From assembly GCF_900105865.1 (NCBI RefSeq), contig NZ_LT629804.1, positions 1,922,001-1,986,000 on the forward strand: a stretch of DNA of 64,000 bases, read 5' to 3'. The translations under genes and the position numbers were made by a program. The notes under the pieces were generated by a model that saw only the letters and a program-made list of their open reading frames with translations, was not told where the DNA came from and searched no databases. This stretch comes from Arcanobacterium phocae (GTDB taxonomy: Bacteria > Actinomycetota > Actinomycetes > Actinomycetales > Actinomycetaceae). Below, one piece after another: positions 7,407-15,137 of the stretch (positions are counted from its first letter, which is position 1; every line of letters begins with the position of its first letter).

Positions 7407-8371
7407 AAAACCGAATCACTGCTATCCTTACAGCTACATTTTTAGCTGCCACAGTCTCTGTTCCGGCTTTCGCCACCACAGATTCTTCAGAAGCAGATCC
7501 AGCGCTAACCCAGCGCGTTGATGCTAACGAAAACATTGCACCAGCCGGTGAAGCTGTGGAACGCAGCGCAGGACATATCGATCTAGGTCCTAAGCTTATT
7601 GATGGTCAATGGGAGCTCATGGCTCGCGATGACACCGAGCCAACACCAGTATGGCGTCATGTCTCCGATATGATCTACCGCGTTTCTGACCAAGGTATCT
7701 TGGCCGTCCCAGAAGATGACACATATTCCTTTATCAAACCAAGTGGCGACAAAGTTTGGGTAGTCCCACAGCAAGAAATCCCAGACGTCGTCTGGCTAGG
7801 ATGGAACACCCAGGATCCAGCGGTAGCAGATAACGTTAATGGAACCGTCACCTTGACCTACGGCGGACACGATGGGCCAGGACAATTCAATGTCTTCGTC
7901 CAAGCTGGAAACTTTGGTGCCCCGCAAGTGCTGTGGACGTCAGACAAGAAAGAACAGCAACCCATCGACGTCGATCTTCACTCTCACACTCACGCCAACT
8001 GGGTATTTACTGAACCAGGGATTCATCGCGTCACGCTCACCGCAGCCGCAACGCTCAAAAATGGCTCCACCGTTTCGGACACCCAAATACTGACTTTCGC
8101 AGTAGGAACTGACACCGACGCTACAAACGCGCTCGCCGAAACTGCCGCAAAAGCTGATTCAGCAGCAACCTCAACTGACGCAACAAAAGACTCGACTTCG
8201 GACGATCAGCAACCAGCTACACAAGAGCCAGCATCCAACGAGGCCACCTCTTCAGTCCTCCCCCTCGTTGCCGGAATCGGCGGAGCTATCATCGTGATTG
8301 CACTCATCGCAGTCGCCGTTGTCAAGCACAAAGAATCCGCCACAAAGAAGGAAGCGAAGGACGAACTGTGA
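7403..8371 (+). CDS. Secreted membrane-anchored protein with one choice-of-anchor M (TIGR03769) domain
   Basis: A 322-residue exported protein: signal peptide ending AFA, one domain at about 80-235 with VWLGWNTQDP and HSHTHANWVFTEPGIHRVTL (the same fold as the insert in the preceding binding protein), a Ser/Thr/Asp-rich spacer, then a single transmembrane helix starting VLPLVAGIGGA and a Lys-rich cytoplasmic tail. Start 7403 overlaps the previous stop (ATGA). Relatives in this locus type usually have two or three domain copies and an LPXTG sorting signal; here there is one copy and only LPLVA at the expected place, so sortase anchoring is unlikely and plain membrane anchoring is inferred. Possible role: capturing or relaying metal at the surface for the importer. 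Function unproven. Confidence 0.85.
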   Translation: MKNRITAILTATFLAATVSVPAFATTDSSEADPALTQRVDANENIAPAGEAVERSAGHIDLGPKLIDGQWELMARDDTEPTPVWRHVSDMIYRVSDQGILAVPEDDTYSFIKPSGDKVWVVPQQEIPDVVWLGWNTQDPAVADNVNGTVTLTYGGHDGPGQFNVFVQAGNFGAPQVLWTSDKKEQQPIDVDLHSHTHANWVFTEPGIHRVTLTAAATLKNGSTVSDTQILTFAVGTDTDATNALAETAAKADSAATSTDATKDSTSDDQQPATQEPASNEATSSVLPLVAGIGGAIIVIALIAVAVVKHKESATKKEAKDEL

Positions 8372-9090
8372 CAGCACTGTTACAGGTATCGGACGTGAGC
8401 GTTCGCCTCGGCGGCCGCAACGTGTTACATGACGTCAGTTTCGACGTCGAAGCCGGCCAACTCATCGGCCTCATCGGTCCTAACGGTGCCGGAAAAACAA
8501 CGCTGATGCGAGCCATAAACGGGCTAATCCCAACCTCGGGCGGAACTATTACCCGGCATGCGAAACTTGGCTATGTCCCACAGTCACGCCAGATTGAATG
8601 GGACTATCCGATGTCGCTCGAACAGCTCGTTGCCACGTCGTTTATTCCACATCGCCGGTGGTACTCTCGCCTCGGCAAAGCCCAATGGCAAGCTGTTTAT
8701 CAGGCGCTAGAAACCGTTGGCTTAGCAGAATACTCGGAGCGTGCGCTCGCTGAACTTTCTGGTGGCCAAAAACAGCGGCTTCTGGTCGCGCGCGCCCTCG
8801 TTACTCAGCCATCGTTACTCCTGCTCGACGAGCCATTCACTGGTCTTGATCATCCCAACCAGGATTCCTTGACTGACCTATTCACCTCATTGGCAGAGCA
8901 GGGCGTCGGTATCATCATGTCCACCCACGATTTGCCAGGCGCTGTTGATATGTGCAGTCATCTGCTCATGCTCAATCGCTCGATTCGAGCCTACGGAACT
9001 CCAGCAGAACTACGCGATCCACAACTGTGGATGGATACCTACAGCGTGCGCGCTGATTCTTCATTGCTAAAGAGTTTAGGACTGGCATGA
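8368..9090 (+). CDS. Metal ABC transporter ATP-binding protein (anchored-repeat type)
   Basis: A 240-residue ABC ATPase. Walker A GPNGAGKTT near residue 37, signature LSGGQKQRLLVARAL near 132, Walker B LLLLDEP followed by FTGLDH, and the switch His in STHDL. It powers uptake of Zn or Mn with the permease that follows. The GTG start overlaps the preceding TGA by 4 bases and its own stop overlaps the permease ATG, so the operon is translationally coupled. Confidence 0.93.
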   Translation: MTALLQVSDVSVRLGGRNVLHDVSFDVEAGQLIGLIGPNGAGKTTLMRAINGLIPTSGGTITRHAKLGYVPQSRQIEWDYPMSLEQLVATSFIPHRRWYSRLGKAQWQAVYQALETVGLAEYSERALAELSGGQKQRLLVARALVTQPSLLLLDEPFTGLDHPNQDSLTDLFTSLAEQGVGIIMSTHDLPGAVDMCSHLLMLNRSIRAYGTPAELRDPQLWMDTYSVRADSSLLKSLGLA

Positions 9091-9947
9091 ACATCATAGA
9101 TTTTCTTAACGACCTCACCAATCCAGCTTTGAGCTTTCTACCGCGCGCTTTGGTGGTAGCGATTTTAGCTTCGATCGTGTGCGGAGTGGCCGGAACACAC
9201 GTCATTCTACGCGGTATGTCATTCGTTGGAGACGCCCTCTCCCACGCAGTTTTCCCTGGCATAGCAGCTGCCTTCGCGCTCCAAGGCTCGATTCTGTTAG
9301 GCGGTGCGCTAGCCGGAATTATCGTCACGCTACTCATTACCCTGTTTTCACAACATCGCCGGCTAAAGGAGGATTCAATTATTGGTGTCTTCTTTGCCGC
9401 CGCATTTGCCCTCGGCCTCGTTATCATGTCGCGAATCCCCGGCTATACCGGATCATTAGAATCGTTCCTTTTCGGTTCACTCAATGGATCGACCGATTCC
9501 GACATGCTAGCAGTAGCTGGCCTCGGATTTTTAATCATCGCGATCCTGGCTTTCTACCATCGCAAACTAGTAGCAGTAAGCGTTGATCGCGACTACGCGA
9601 CAAGCCTTGGTATTTCCACGTTAGTCGCTGATCTCGTGGTCTATCTTTCGGTAGCAGCCGCAGTTGTTATCTCAGTTCAGACCATCGGCAATATTCTTGT
9701 CCTTGCACTCCTCATTACACCGGCAGCAGCAGCCCGAATGCTTACCGATCGAGTCGCCACCATGATGATTATTTCGCCAGCAATCGGTTCTCTAGGAGCA
9801 TTTCTGGGAATCTGGGCATCATGGGCATGGGACGTACCCACCGGAGCCACGATCGTCCTGATCCTTACGGCGATATTCGTCGTCGTCTGGTTATTTGCTC
9901 CGCAACGCGGCGTTATTACTAGCTGGCTACGCGCAACTCGTAAGTGA
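9087..9947 (+). CDS. Metal ABC transporter permease, ABC-3 family
   Basis: A 286-residue membrane protein with about eight helices. Family marks: GTHVILRGMSFVGDALSHAVFPGIAAAF near residue 40, the DRDYATSLGI cytoplasmic loop (contact with the ATPase), and LLITPAAAARMLTDRV. It forms the channel of the Zn/Mn importer with the 8368 ATPase. Last gene of the operon; its 3' end overlaps the convergent sialidase-like gene by 21 bases. Confidence 0.92.
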   Translation: MNIIDFLNDLTNPALSFLPRALVVAILASIVCGVAGTHVILRGMSFVGDALSHAVFPGIAAAFALQGSILLGGALAGIIVTLLITLFSQHRRLKEDSIIGVFFAAAFALGLVIMSRIPGYTGSLESFLFGSLNGSTDSDMLAVAGLGFLIIAILAFYHRKLVAVSVDRDYATSLGISTLVADLVVYLSVAAAVVISVQTIGNILVLALLITPAAAARMLTDRVATMMIISPAIGSLGAFLGIWASWAWDVPTGATIVLILTAIFVVVWLFAPQRGVITSWLRATRK

Positions 9948-10925
9948 CAACGTCCAACTCCACAACTCATTATTGCGTTCAGCTACAACGGTAAGTCGGT
10001 CATCGTGCCATGCTGCATCGCAATAGCCAAATTCTTCTGGACCGAAGTCGTACAACACCTCGCTGGAAGCCATATCTATGATGGCACCGTGGTCCCGTCC
10101 GGTAAATGAGTGCGGATGGATCAGCATATTGCCAAGTGCTTTGGCGTTACATCCGGGATCGGGCAACGTCTGGTAAGTGAGATCAGAAAAGCCTAGACCA
10201 GCTTCGCTATAAGCCACCAGCCGCCCGCCTGCACCCCGACCTTCAAAACCTTGGATACGAGCATTGAGGATAACGCCCTTGTCTGCTTCCCAAGCAAGCG
10301 ACGTTTCATCAATCTGATAATGCGGATGGGACACCGGCTCTGACAATGCAATAATGTCGCCATTGCGTACATGCGCAACCCGAACAAATGTCTTACTACC
10401 GCGTCGCATAACGTAAGGGATCAACACCGAATCGTCAATCATAATCGTGGATCCCGACGTTGCAAACATTGCGTCTGCCCTGGTCTCTTCATACAGCTCA
10501 TCACATCGCCGATAGGTTAGCTGATCTAAGTCATCGCCATAGGCAATCCACGGCTCTAACCGTGGGCCAGCAAAACATGATGACATATAGCTCACTGGAT
10601 CAACAACCGAGCTATACGCTACCGTAATTGTTTGTCCATCAGACGCCACGCACGCATCTGAGGATATTGAGTGCTCCGGCAGAAGATAACGCTGAGGACC
10701 AGCATAACCGGCAGTAATATCGGCGTACGCAATTCGATTCGGATTGGGTAAATCTGATGCCATAACTTCGCCGGTAAACCTGCGTCCGCTCCCATATGCT
10801 GGCGCTGGACGCTGATCAAAGAAACACAAAATTCTATTGCGAAATACCGTGAGAGCTGGAATACGTACTTCACCAGCATTAATCGGCTGTGCGATGCGAA
10901 TTGGATCAGATAAGGAGGTAAACAT
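9927..10925 (-). CDS. Sialidase-like beta-propeller protein without export signal
   Basis: A 332-residue protein resembling exo-alpha-sialidases (GH33). The N-terminal EVRIPALTVFRNRILCFFDQRP corresponds to the FRIP motif and following strand, and LPNPNRIAYADI to the first Asp-box region, although no clean SxDxGxTW Asp box is seen. No signal peptide, membrane helix or carbohydrate module is present, unlike the large secreted sialidases of this group of bacteria. It may act on imported sialosides or be a degenerate relative. GGGAG lies upstream of the ATG. Eleven bases separate it from the upstream lipoprotein gene, so the two are probably co-transcribed. Confidence 0.65.
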   Translation of the reverse strand: MFTSLSDPIRIAQPINAGEVRIPALTVFRNRILCFFDQRPAPAYGSGRRFTGEVMASDLPNPNRIAYADITAGYAGPQRYLLPEHSISSDACVASDGQTITVAYSSVVDPVSYMSSCFAGPRLEPWIAYGDDLDQLTYRRCDELYEETRADAMFATSGSTIMIDDSVLIPYVMRRGSKTFVRVAHVRNGDIIALSEPVSHPHYQIDETSLAWEADKGVILNARIQGFEGRGAGGRLVAYSEAGLGFSDLTYQTLPDPGCNAKALGNMLIHPHSFTGRDHGAIIDMASSEVLYDFGPEEFGYCDAAWHDDRLTVVAERNNELWSWTLSLTSCA

Positions 10926-10936
10926 AGCTGAGCTCC

Positions 10937-11776
10937 CTACTGCTCCTGGTTTTCGTTTTCCCCGTCTTGTCCGTTACCGTCTGATTGTTCCGAAGGAGCT
11001 GGCTGTGCAGGTACTACCGTACTATCCGGAGTATCATCTACTGACGAATCTGGAATGTTCTGAACTTGATCCGATTGTGTCGCTTGGGGTTGTTGCGAGT
11101 ACTGAAGAGGCTGCGTGTTCGTAAGATTTTCATTTACTGCAGCACCATTTGTATTGCGCTGTTCAGTAGGGGTAACCACTGTTGCTAATACGTACTCACG
11201 TAATCCGTCAATGCCTGCTTGGTCGTCAGCCTTAATCGTATACTCATAAGAAATGCCATCAAGATCAAAGCCAAAGATCTCAGTTAGCTGGCTAGCCCCA
11301 TTGATGCGGAAATGATGAACATTGGTTTGTCCAAAAAGTACATCGTCTAGATACTCGACGTTCATGCCTTCTAAGCTAGGTGACGAGTTGAGATACTCGG
11401 CGTATTGTTGAGGATCTGGAGCAACCCCCGAGGTCCCTACCACGCTCAATATGCCTGCTTGCGACTTGCCTTCATTAGCCCAATACCCGATACGGCCGGG
11501 GATCTTTGACTTCTGTGCAGCGAAATCAGCCGGTAATTCAAGATGAATTGTTGCAGCGTCGATTTTAAGCCGTCCGTCAACTACCTCAGAGACAAAGTCC
11601 TCCGCTTTTAATGCTCGCTTCAATGTTGTTTCTGACAACGTGGACTCTGGTTCTTTTTCAGCTTGTTTCGTGGTTTGTGTAGGTGCTGGCTTTGGCTGTG
11701 GCTCTGGGGTGCTTTGCCCACAACCGCTCAGAAGCAGAGCAACAACAGCAAGAACACCTAGATACTTTCGAGACAC
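10937..11776 (-). CDS. Putative lipoprotein, unknown function
   Basis: A 279-residue lipoprotein with lipobox LLLSGC (Cys19), followed by a Pro/Thr/Glu-rich linker to about residue 50, a globular region of about 50-205 with mixed alpha/beta character (LELPADFAAQKSKIPGRIGYW, FGFDLDGISYEYTI), and a disordered Gln/Pro/Asp-rich tail ending in an acidic NENQEQ. AAGGAG precedes the ATG. I do not recognise the family. Upstream partner of the sialidase-like gene. Confidence 0.75.
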   Translation of the reverse strand: MSRKYLGVLAVVALLLSGCGQSTPEPQPKPAPTQTTKQAEKEPESTLSETTLKRALKAEDFVSEVVDGRLKIDAATIHLELPADFAAQKSKIPGRIGYWANEGKSQAGILSVVGTSGVAPDPQQYAEYLNSSPSLEGMNVEYLDDVLFGQTNVHHFRINGASQLTEIFGFDLDGISYEYTIKADDQAGIDGLREYVLATVVTPTEQRNTNGAAVNENLTNTQPLQYSQQPQATQSDQVQNIPDSSVDDTPDSTVVPAQPAPSEQSDGNGQDGENENQEQ

Positions 11777-11833
11777 ATTCTCTCCTTTGGGCGTGGGCAG
11801 ACTACTGGAAATAGTCTACGACATCAGAGATAT

Positions 11834-11868
11834 AAAAATGGCTCTGACATAGCGTCAGAGCCATTTTT
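11834..11868. terminator. Terminator of rpmF
   Basis: AAAATGGCTCTGAC and its complement with a 5-base loop, flanked by A- and T-runs, 12 bases past the bL32 stop. It insulates bL32 from the lipoprotein gene. Confidence 0.8.
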
Positions 11869-11879
11869 ATTAGCTTATA

Positions 11880-12044
11880 TCAGTCAAGCAAACCCTTTTG
11901 TGCGGCCTTTGCCAAACGGCGCGGGATACGCACCTCGCGGCCACCGGCGAACTTGACGGTCTGAAGCTCAGTGAGCTCAGCCTTCCACTGGGAGCGGCGA
12001 GAGCGGGTGTTGCTACGGGACATCTTGCGCTTAGGTACTGCCAT
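11880..12044 (-). CDS. rpmF: 50S ribosomal protein bL32, zinc-free form
   Basis: A 54-residue basic protein beginning [20 protein letters not shown], the actinobacterial bL32 pattern, ending [13 protein letters not shown]. It contains no cysteine, so it is the C-minus form lacking the zinc ribbon. Start 12044 is set by homology; AAAGGAGC lies 10 bases upstream. Part of the large ribosomal subunit. Confidence 0.95.
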   Translation of the reverse strand: MAVPKRKMSRSNTRSRRSQWKAELTELQTVKFAGGREVRIPRRLAKAAQKGLLD

Positions 12045-12196
12045 GAGTCCAACCGCTCCTTTCATCTACGATCATGATGCTTGGTTATCCAAGCAGACAA
12101 GCAATAACTTTAGCACGCTCAGCCGATAAACAGCAGTCCACACTGTCTATTTGTGCGCAGAACCACTGGCTCTATTGCTTGATACACTTGGATGCG

Positions 12197-12850
12197 ATGA
12201 CTACCTTACACCGTTTACCCGTCGGTACCGAATTACGCTCCGAAATTGAGATCAAACGTTCCCGCTTTATCACGCTGATTCGCCGTGTTGAAACAGCAGA
12301 ACAAGCCCGTGGCTTGCTTGCCGATGCGCGCGCTGAGTTTCCTGACGCACGGCATCATTGCAGTGCTTATATTGTCTCAGTTCCGGACGCCCAACCGATA
12401 CACCATTCGTCCGACGACGGCGAGCCTTCCGGAACTGCCGGTCGCCCGATGCTCGACGTATTAATTGGATCCCAATTAACTGATATTGCAGCGGTAGTTG
12501 TACGGTATTTCGGCGGAACGCTTCTTGGCACTGGCGGACTAGTACGAGCCTATTCTGATTCGGTGAAATCTGGCCTTGCGGGAGCTCCCCTGGTTTCCCC
12601 TGTCTCGCGGGCTCTCTACACCGTAACGTTGCCGCATACTAGCGCTGGAAAGTTCGAAGCAGACGTACGTGCCCGCGGCTACGCCGTCGTTAATACTGAA
12701 TATGGCGCCGCTGGAGTTACTTTCCAGGTGGCAGTTGACGACGGCGAGACGTTCGCGGTGCTTATTTCAGAGTTCACTCGAGGTCAAGTTCAACCGGAGT
12801 TTTCTGGCCGCATAGTTACCGACGAACCAGCGGGACATATGTCACTTTAG
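12197..12850 (+). CDS. YigZ/IMPACT family protein
   Basis: A 217-residue protein of the usual YigZ length. The N-terminal IMPACT domain shows SRFITLIRRVETAEQARGLL, SDDGEPSGTAGRPMLDVL and VVVRYFGGTLLGTGGLVRAY, all hallmark motifs. The C-terminal DUF1949-like domain is at about 135-210. The exact bacterial role is unclear; the eukaryotic relative regulates the Gcn2 stress kinase. Start 12197 is chosen on homology; the frame is open further upstream but without family sequence, and no strong ribosome site is present. Confidence 0.88.
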   Translation: MTTLHRLPVGTELRSEIEIKRSRFITLIRRVETAEQARGLLADARAEFPDARHHCSAYIVSVPDAQPIHHSSDDGEPSGTAGRPMLDVLIGSQLTDIAAVVVRYFGGTLLGTGGLVRAYSDSVKSGLAGAPLVSPVSRALYTVTLPHTSAGKFEADVRARGYAVVNTEYGAAGVTFQVAVDDGETFAVLISEFTRGQVQPEFSGRIVTDEPAGHMSL

Positions 12851-12947
12851 CCATGCTCACGGCGAACAGCAGATCAGCTAGTTGGCATCAACCCCAGCTT
12901 CGCCGTACACTGGAGATGTTTATTTTTCAATAATGATGCTGAGGCGG

Positions 12948-12953
12948 AAGGAG
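12948..12953 (+). promoter_or_regulatory. Strong ribosome site of the Cys leader peptide
   Basis: AAGGAG with 7-base spacing to the ATG at 12961, one of the best ribosome sites in the window, placed in front of a 21-codon frame. It argues that the short frame is really translated. Confidence 0.75.
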
Positions 12954-12960
12954 AACACAA

Positions 12961-13026
12961 ATGACCATGTTCGTTTCACTCTTCACCGCATGTCATTGCA
13001 CCTGTCTACAGGGCGTCAAGCTTTAG
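12961..13026 (+). CDS. Cysteine-rich leader peptide of the cysK-cysE operon (putative attenuator)
   Basis: A 21-residue frame with a strong AAGGAG site. Its middle is TACHCTCLQG, three cysteine codons within five (TGT CAT TGC ACC TGT), and it stops at TAG, 69 bases before the cysteine synthase ATG. Cysteine is normally one of the rarest residues, so this density directly before a cysteine-biosynthesis gene is meaningful. By analogy with Cys-codon leader ORFs controlling mycobacterial cysteine genes, ribosome stalling when Cys-tRNA is scarce would change mRNA folding and raise cysK translation. A CCTGT-CT-ACAGG hairpin starts at the last Cys codons. Mechanism inferred. Confidence 0.7.
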   Translation: MTMFVSLFTACHCTCLQGVKL

Positions 13027-13095
13027 TTGTGTACCTGCGTACATGCTTGGCGCTCGAAAGTATGAAACGTAAATTTTAACTAGATAGGAAGCCTC

Positions 13096-14022
13096 ATGCT
13101 CTATAGCAATGCAACTGAACTTATTGGAAACACCCCGCTGGTACGCATCAATCACCTTACGGGAACCAACGCAACCGTCGCTGCAAAGCTCGAATATTTT
13201 AATCCAGCAAACTCAGTCAAAGATCGTATTGCTGTTGCTATCATTGACGCCGCAGAAGCATCTGGTCAACTCAAGCCCGGTGGCACAATCATCGAAGCGA
13301 CTTCTGGTAACACCGGAATCGGTCTAGCGTGGGTAGGTGCTTCCCGTGGCTACAACGTCATCTTAACTATGCCTGAATCGATGTCCAAAGAACGCCGGGT
13401 GCTACTACGTGGTTTCGGAGCCGAGCTTATTTTGACTCCTAAAGGTGACGGCATGCGTGGCGCCGTCGAAGCTGCAGACAAGCTCGTTGCCGAAACCCCC
13501 GGAGCTATCAAAGCATCCCAGTTTGCAAATGCTGCTAATCCGCAAAAGCATTACGAAACCACCGGTCCAGAAATCTGGAATGACCTCGATGGAAACGTCG
13601 ATATTTTTATTGCTGGCATTGGCACCGGCGGAACCATTACCGGCACCGGAAAGTATCTCAAAGAACGCAACCCTAATCTCAAGATCATTGCAGTCGAACC
13701 AAGCGAATCACCGCTGCTTTCCGAAGGTACTACTGGGCCGCACGGTATCCAAGGAATCGGAGCTAACTTTGTGCCGGATGTACTCGATACTCAGCTCTAT
13801 GACGAAGTACTCCCAGTCTCTACCGAGGACGCATTAGATTTCGCTCGGCGGGCGGCTCATGAAGAAGGGCTCTTGGTAGGTATTTCTTCCGGCGCTGCCC
13901 TAGCAGCTGCCGCAACCGTTGCTGCCCGTCCGGAAAATGCCGGTAAGACCATCGCGGTTATCATCCCTGATTTCGGCGAACGGTATATTTCAACGCCATT
14001 ATTCGCCGGTCTAGCAGACTGA
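13096..14022 (+). CDS. cysK: Cysteine synthase A (O-acetylserine sulfhydrylase)
   Basis: A 308-residue PLP enzyme that makes cysteine from O-acetylserine and sulfide. The PLP lysine is in NSVKDRIAV near residue 42, the substrate loop is [13 protein letters not shown] near 68, the phosphate cup is [17 protein letters not shown] near 175, and SSGAALAAA is near 265. AGGAAG precedes the ATG. It is followed 14 bases later by cysE, and the two enzymes normally form the cysteine synthase complex. The Cys-rich leader peptide upstream probably regulates it. Confidence 0.97.
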   Translation: MLYSNATELIGNTPLVRINHLTGTNATVAAKLEYFNPANSVKDRIAVAIIDAAEASGQLKPGGTIIEATSGNTGIGLAWVGASRGYNVILTMPESMSKERRVLLRGFGAELILTPKGDGMRGAVEAADKLVAETPGAIKASQFANAANPQKHYETTGPEIWNDLDGNVDIFIAGIGTGGTITGTGKYLKERNPNLKIIAVEPSESPLLSEGTTGPHGIQGIGANFVPDVLDTQLYDEVLPVSTEDALDFARRAAHEEGLLVGISSGAALAAAATVAARPENAGKTIAVIIPDFGERYISTPLFAGLAD

Positions 14023-14036
14023 TTGGAAACCTACTG

Positions 14037-14618
14037 ATGCATGATCATCCGCCATTGTTTAAGCAAATGAAAGAAGATATGCAAGCTGTAATCAAACACG
14101 ATCCGGCAGCGCGTAATCTTCTCGAAGTGTTCCTAGCCTATCCGGGTGTTCATGCCGTGTGGGGTTACCGCATTGCCCACCGCATGTGGGGTCATAATTG
14201 GCTCAAAACACCAGCACGAATCTTCGCTCAAGGGGTCCGCACATTTACCGGGATCGAAATACATCCGGGTGCTGAACTTGGCCGCAGACTATTTATTGAT
14301 CACGGCATGGGCGTGGTTATTGGCGAAACTGCTGAGGTGGGCGACGACGTCGTTATCTTCCATGGAACCACGCTCGGCGGGGTCTCGATGTCCGAAGGCA
14401 AACGCCACCCCACCGTCGGTGATCGCGTGGTGATCGGGTCTGGCGCAAAAGTGCTCGGACCAATCACAATTGGAGACGATGTTGCTATCGGCGCAAATGC
14501 GGTGGTTGTTAAGGATGTTCCAGCCGGAAACACCGCCGTTGGAATCCCCGCAAAAAATCGGCCTGCCAAAGACAAAACAGAAACCGGTGAACAGCTCGAT
14601 CCGGCGATATGGATCTAG
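14037..14618 (+). CDS. cysE: Serine O-acetyltransferase
   Basis: A 193-residue short-form CysE that acetylates serine with acetyl-CoA. The C-terminal left-handed hexapeptide helix is clear: [43 protein letters not shown]; the active-site His is in FIDHGMG. The tail ends in the Ile (AIWI) expected to insert into the CysK active site in the cysteine synthase complex. Second gene of the operon, closed by a strong terminator. Confidence 0.96.
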   Translation: MHDHPPLFKQMKEDMQAVIKHDPAARNLLEVFLAYPGVHAVWGYRIAHRMWGHNWLKTPARIFAQGVRTFTGIEIHPGAELGRRLFIDHGMGVVIGETAEVGDDVVIFHGTTLGGVSMSEGKRHPTVGDRVVIGSGAKVLGPITIGDDVAIGANAVVVKDVPAGNTAVGIPAKNRPAKDKTETGEQLDPAIWI

Positions 14619-14624
14619 GTACGT

Positions 14625-14651
14625 TAATGCCCCCGATTATCGGGGGCATTA
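14625..14651. terminator. Terminator of the cysK-cysE operon
   Basis: TAATGCCCCCGAT and its perfect complement around a one-base loop (in practice a 3-5 base loop), followed by CTCATTTTACTTTT. It sits between convergent cysE and rpiB and may serve both. Confidence 0.85.
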
Positions 14652-14657
14652 CTCATT

Positions 14658-15101
14658 TTACTTTTCGTAATCAGCCATCATGTCAATCCGTGACTGATGC
14701 CGAGATTCTGGATCAAATCCAGTGCTTAAGAAAATATCAACGAAACGCGTCGCTTCTTCTAGAGAATGTTGCCGAGCGCCGATCGAAATCACGTTTGCGT
14801 TATTGTGCTCGCGCGCTAGCGATGCAATCTCGTCATTCCACACCAGAGCTGCTCGAACGCCAGCAACCTTATTAGCTGCCATCTGTTCCCCATTACCAGA
14901 ACCGCCAATAACGATTCCCAGCGACCCCGGATCCGCAATAACCGCTTCGCCAGCAGCAAAACACACTGGCGGGTAGGCATCCATTTTGTCGTAGGTTTCG
15001 TAGCCGTGGTCAGTGACGTCATGGCCCTGTCCACGCAGATGCTCGATAAGATGGGCTTTTAATTCAAAACCGGCATGATCTGCCGCAATATGTACTCGCA
15101 T
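14658..15101 (-). CDS. rpiB: Ribose-5-phosphate isomerase B
   Basis: A 147-residue RpiB/LacAB-type isomerase of the pentose phosphate pathway, interconverting ribose-5-phosphate and ribulose-5-phosphate. HIAADHAGFELK at the N-terminus and GIVIGGSGNGEQMAANKVAGVRAALVW are diagnostic. The GNGEQ glutamate is the catalytic base used in the mycobacterial enzyme in place of the E. coli cysteine. REHNNANVISIGARQHS is also conserved. The start is at 15101 or 15107; there is no clear ribosome site, and only about 30 bases separate it from the divergent pepO start. Confidence 0.94.
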   Translation of the reverse strand: MRVHIAADHAGFELKAHLIEHLRGQGHDVTDHGYETYDKMDAYPPVCFAAGEAVIADPGSLGIVIGGSGNGEQMAANKVAGVRAALVWNDEIASLAREHNNANVISIGARQHSLEEATRFVDIFLSTGFDPESRHQSRIDMMADYEK

Positions 15102-15137
15102 GTACATTAGTCTACCCACATCCGGTAGGCTTATTCC

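Noticed and set aside
12882-13079. A 65-codon plus-strand frame covering the cysK leader region
   Set aside because: It has no ribosome site, and the leader peptide in another frame has an excellent one plus meaningful Cys codons.
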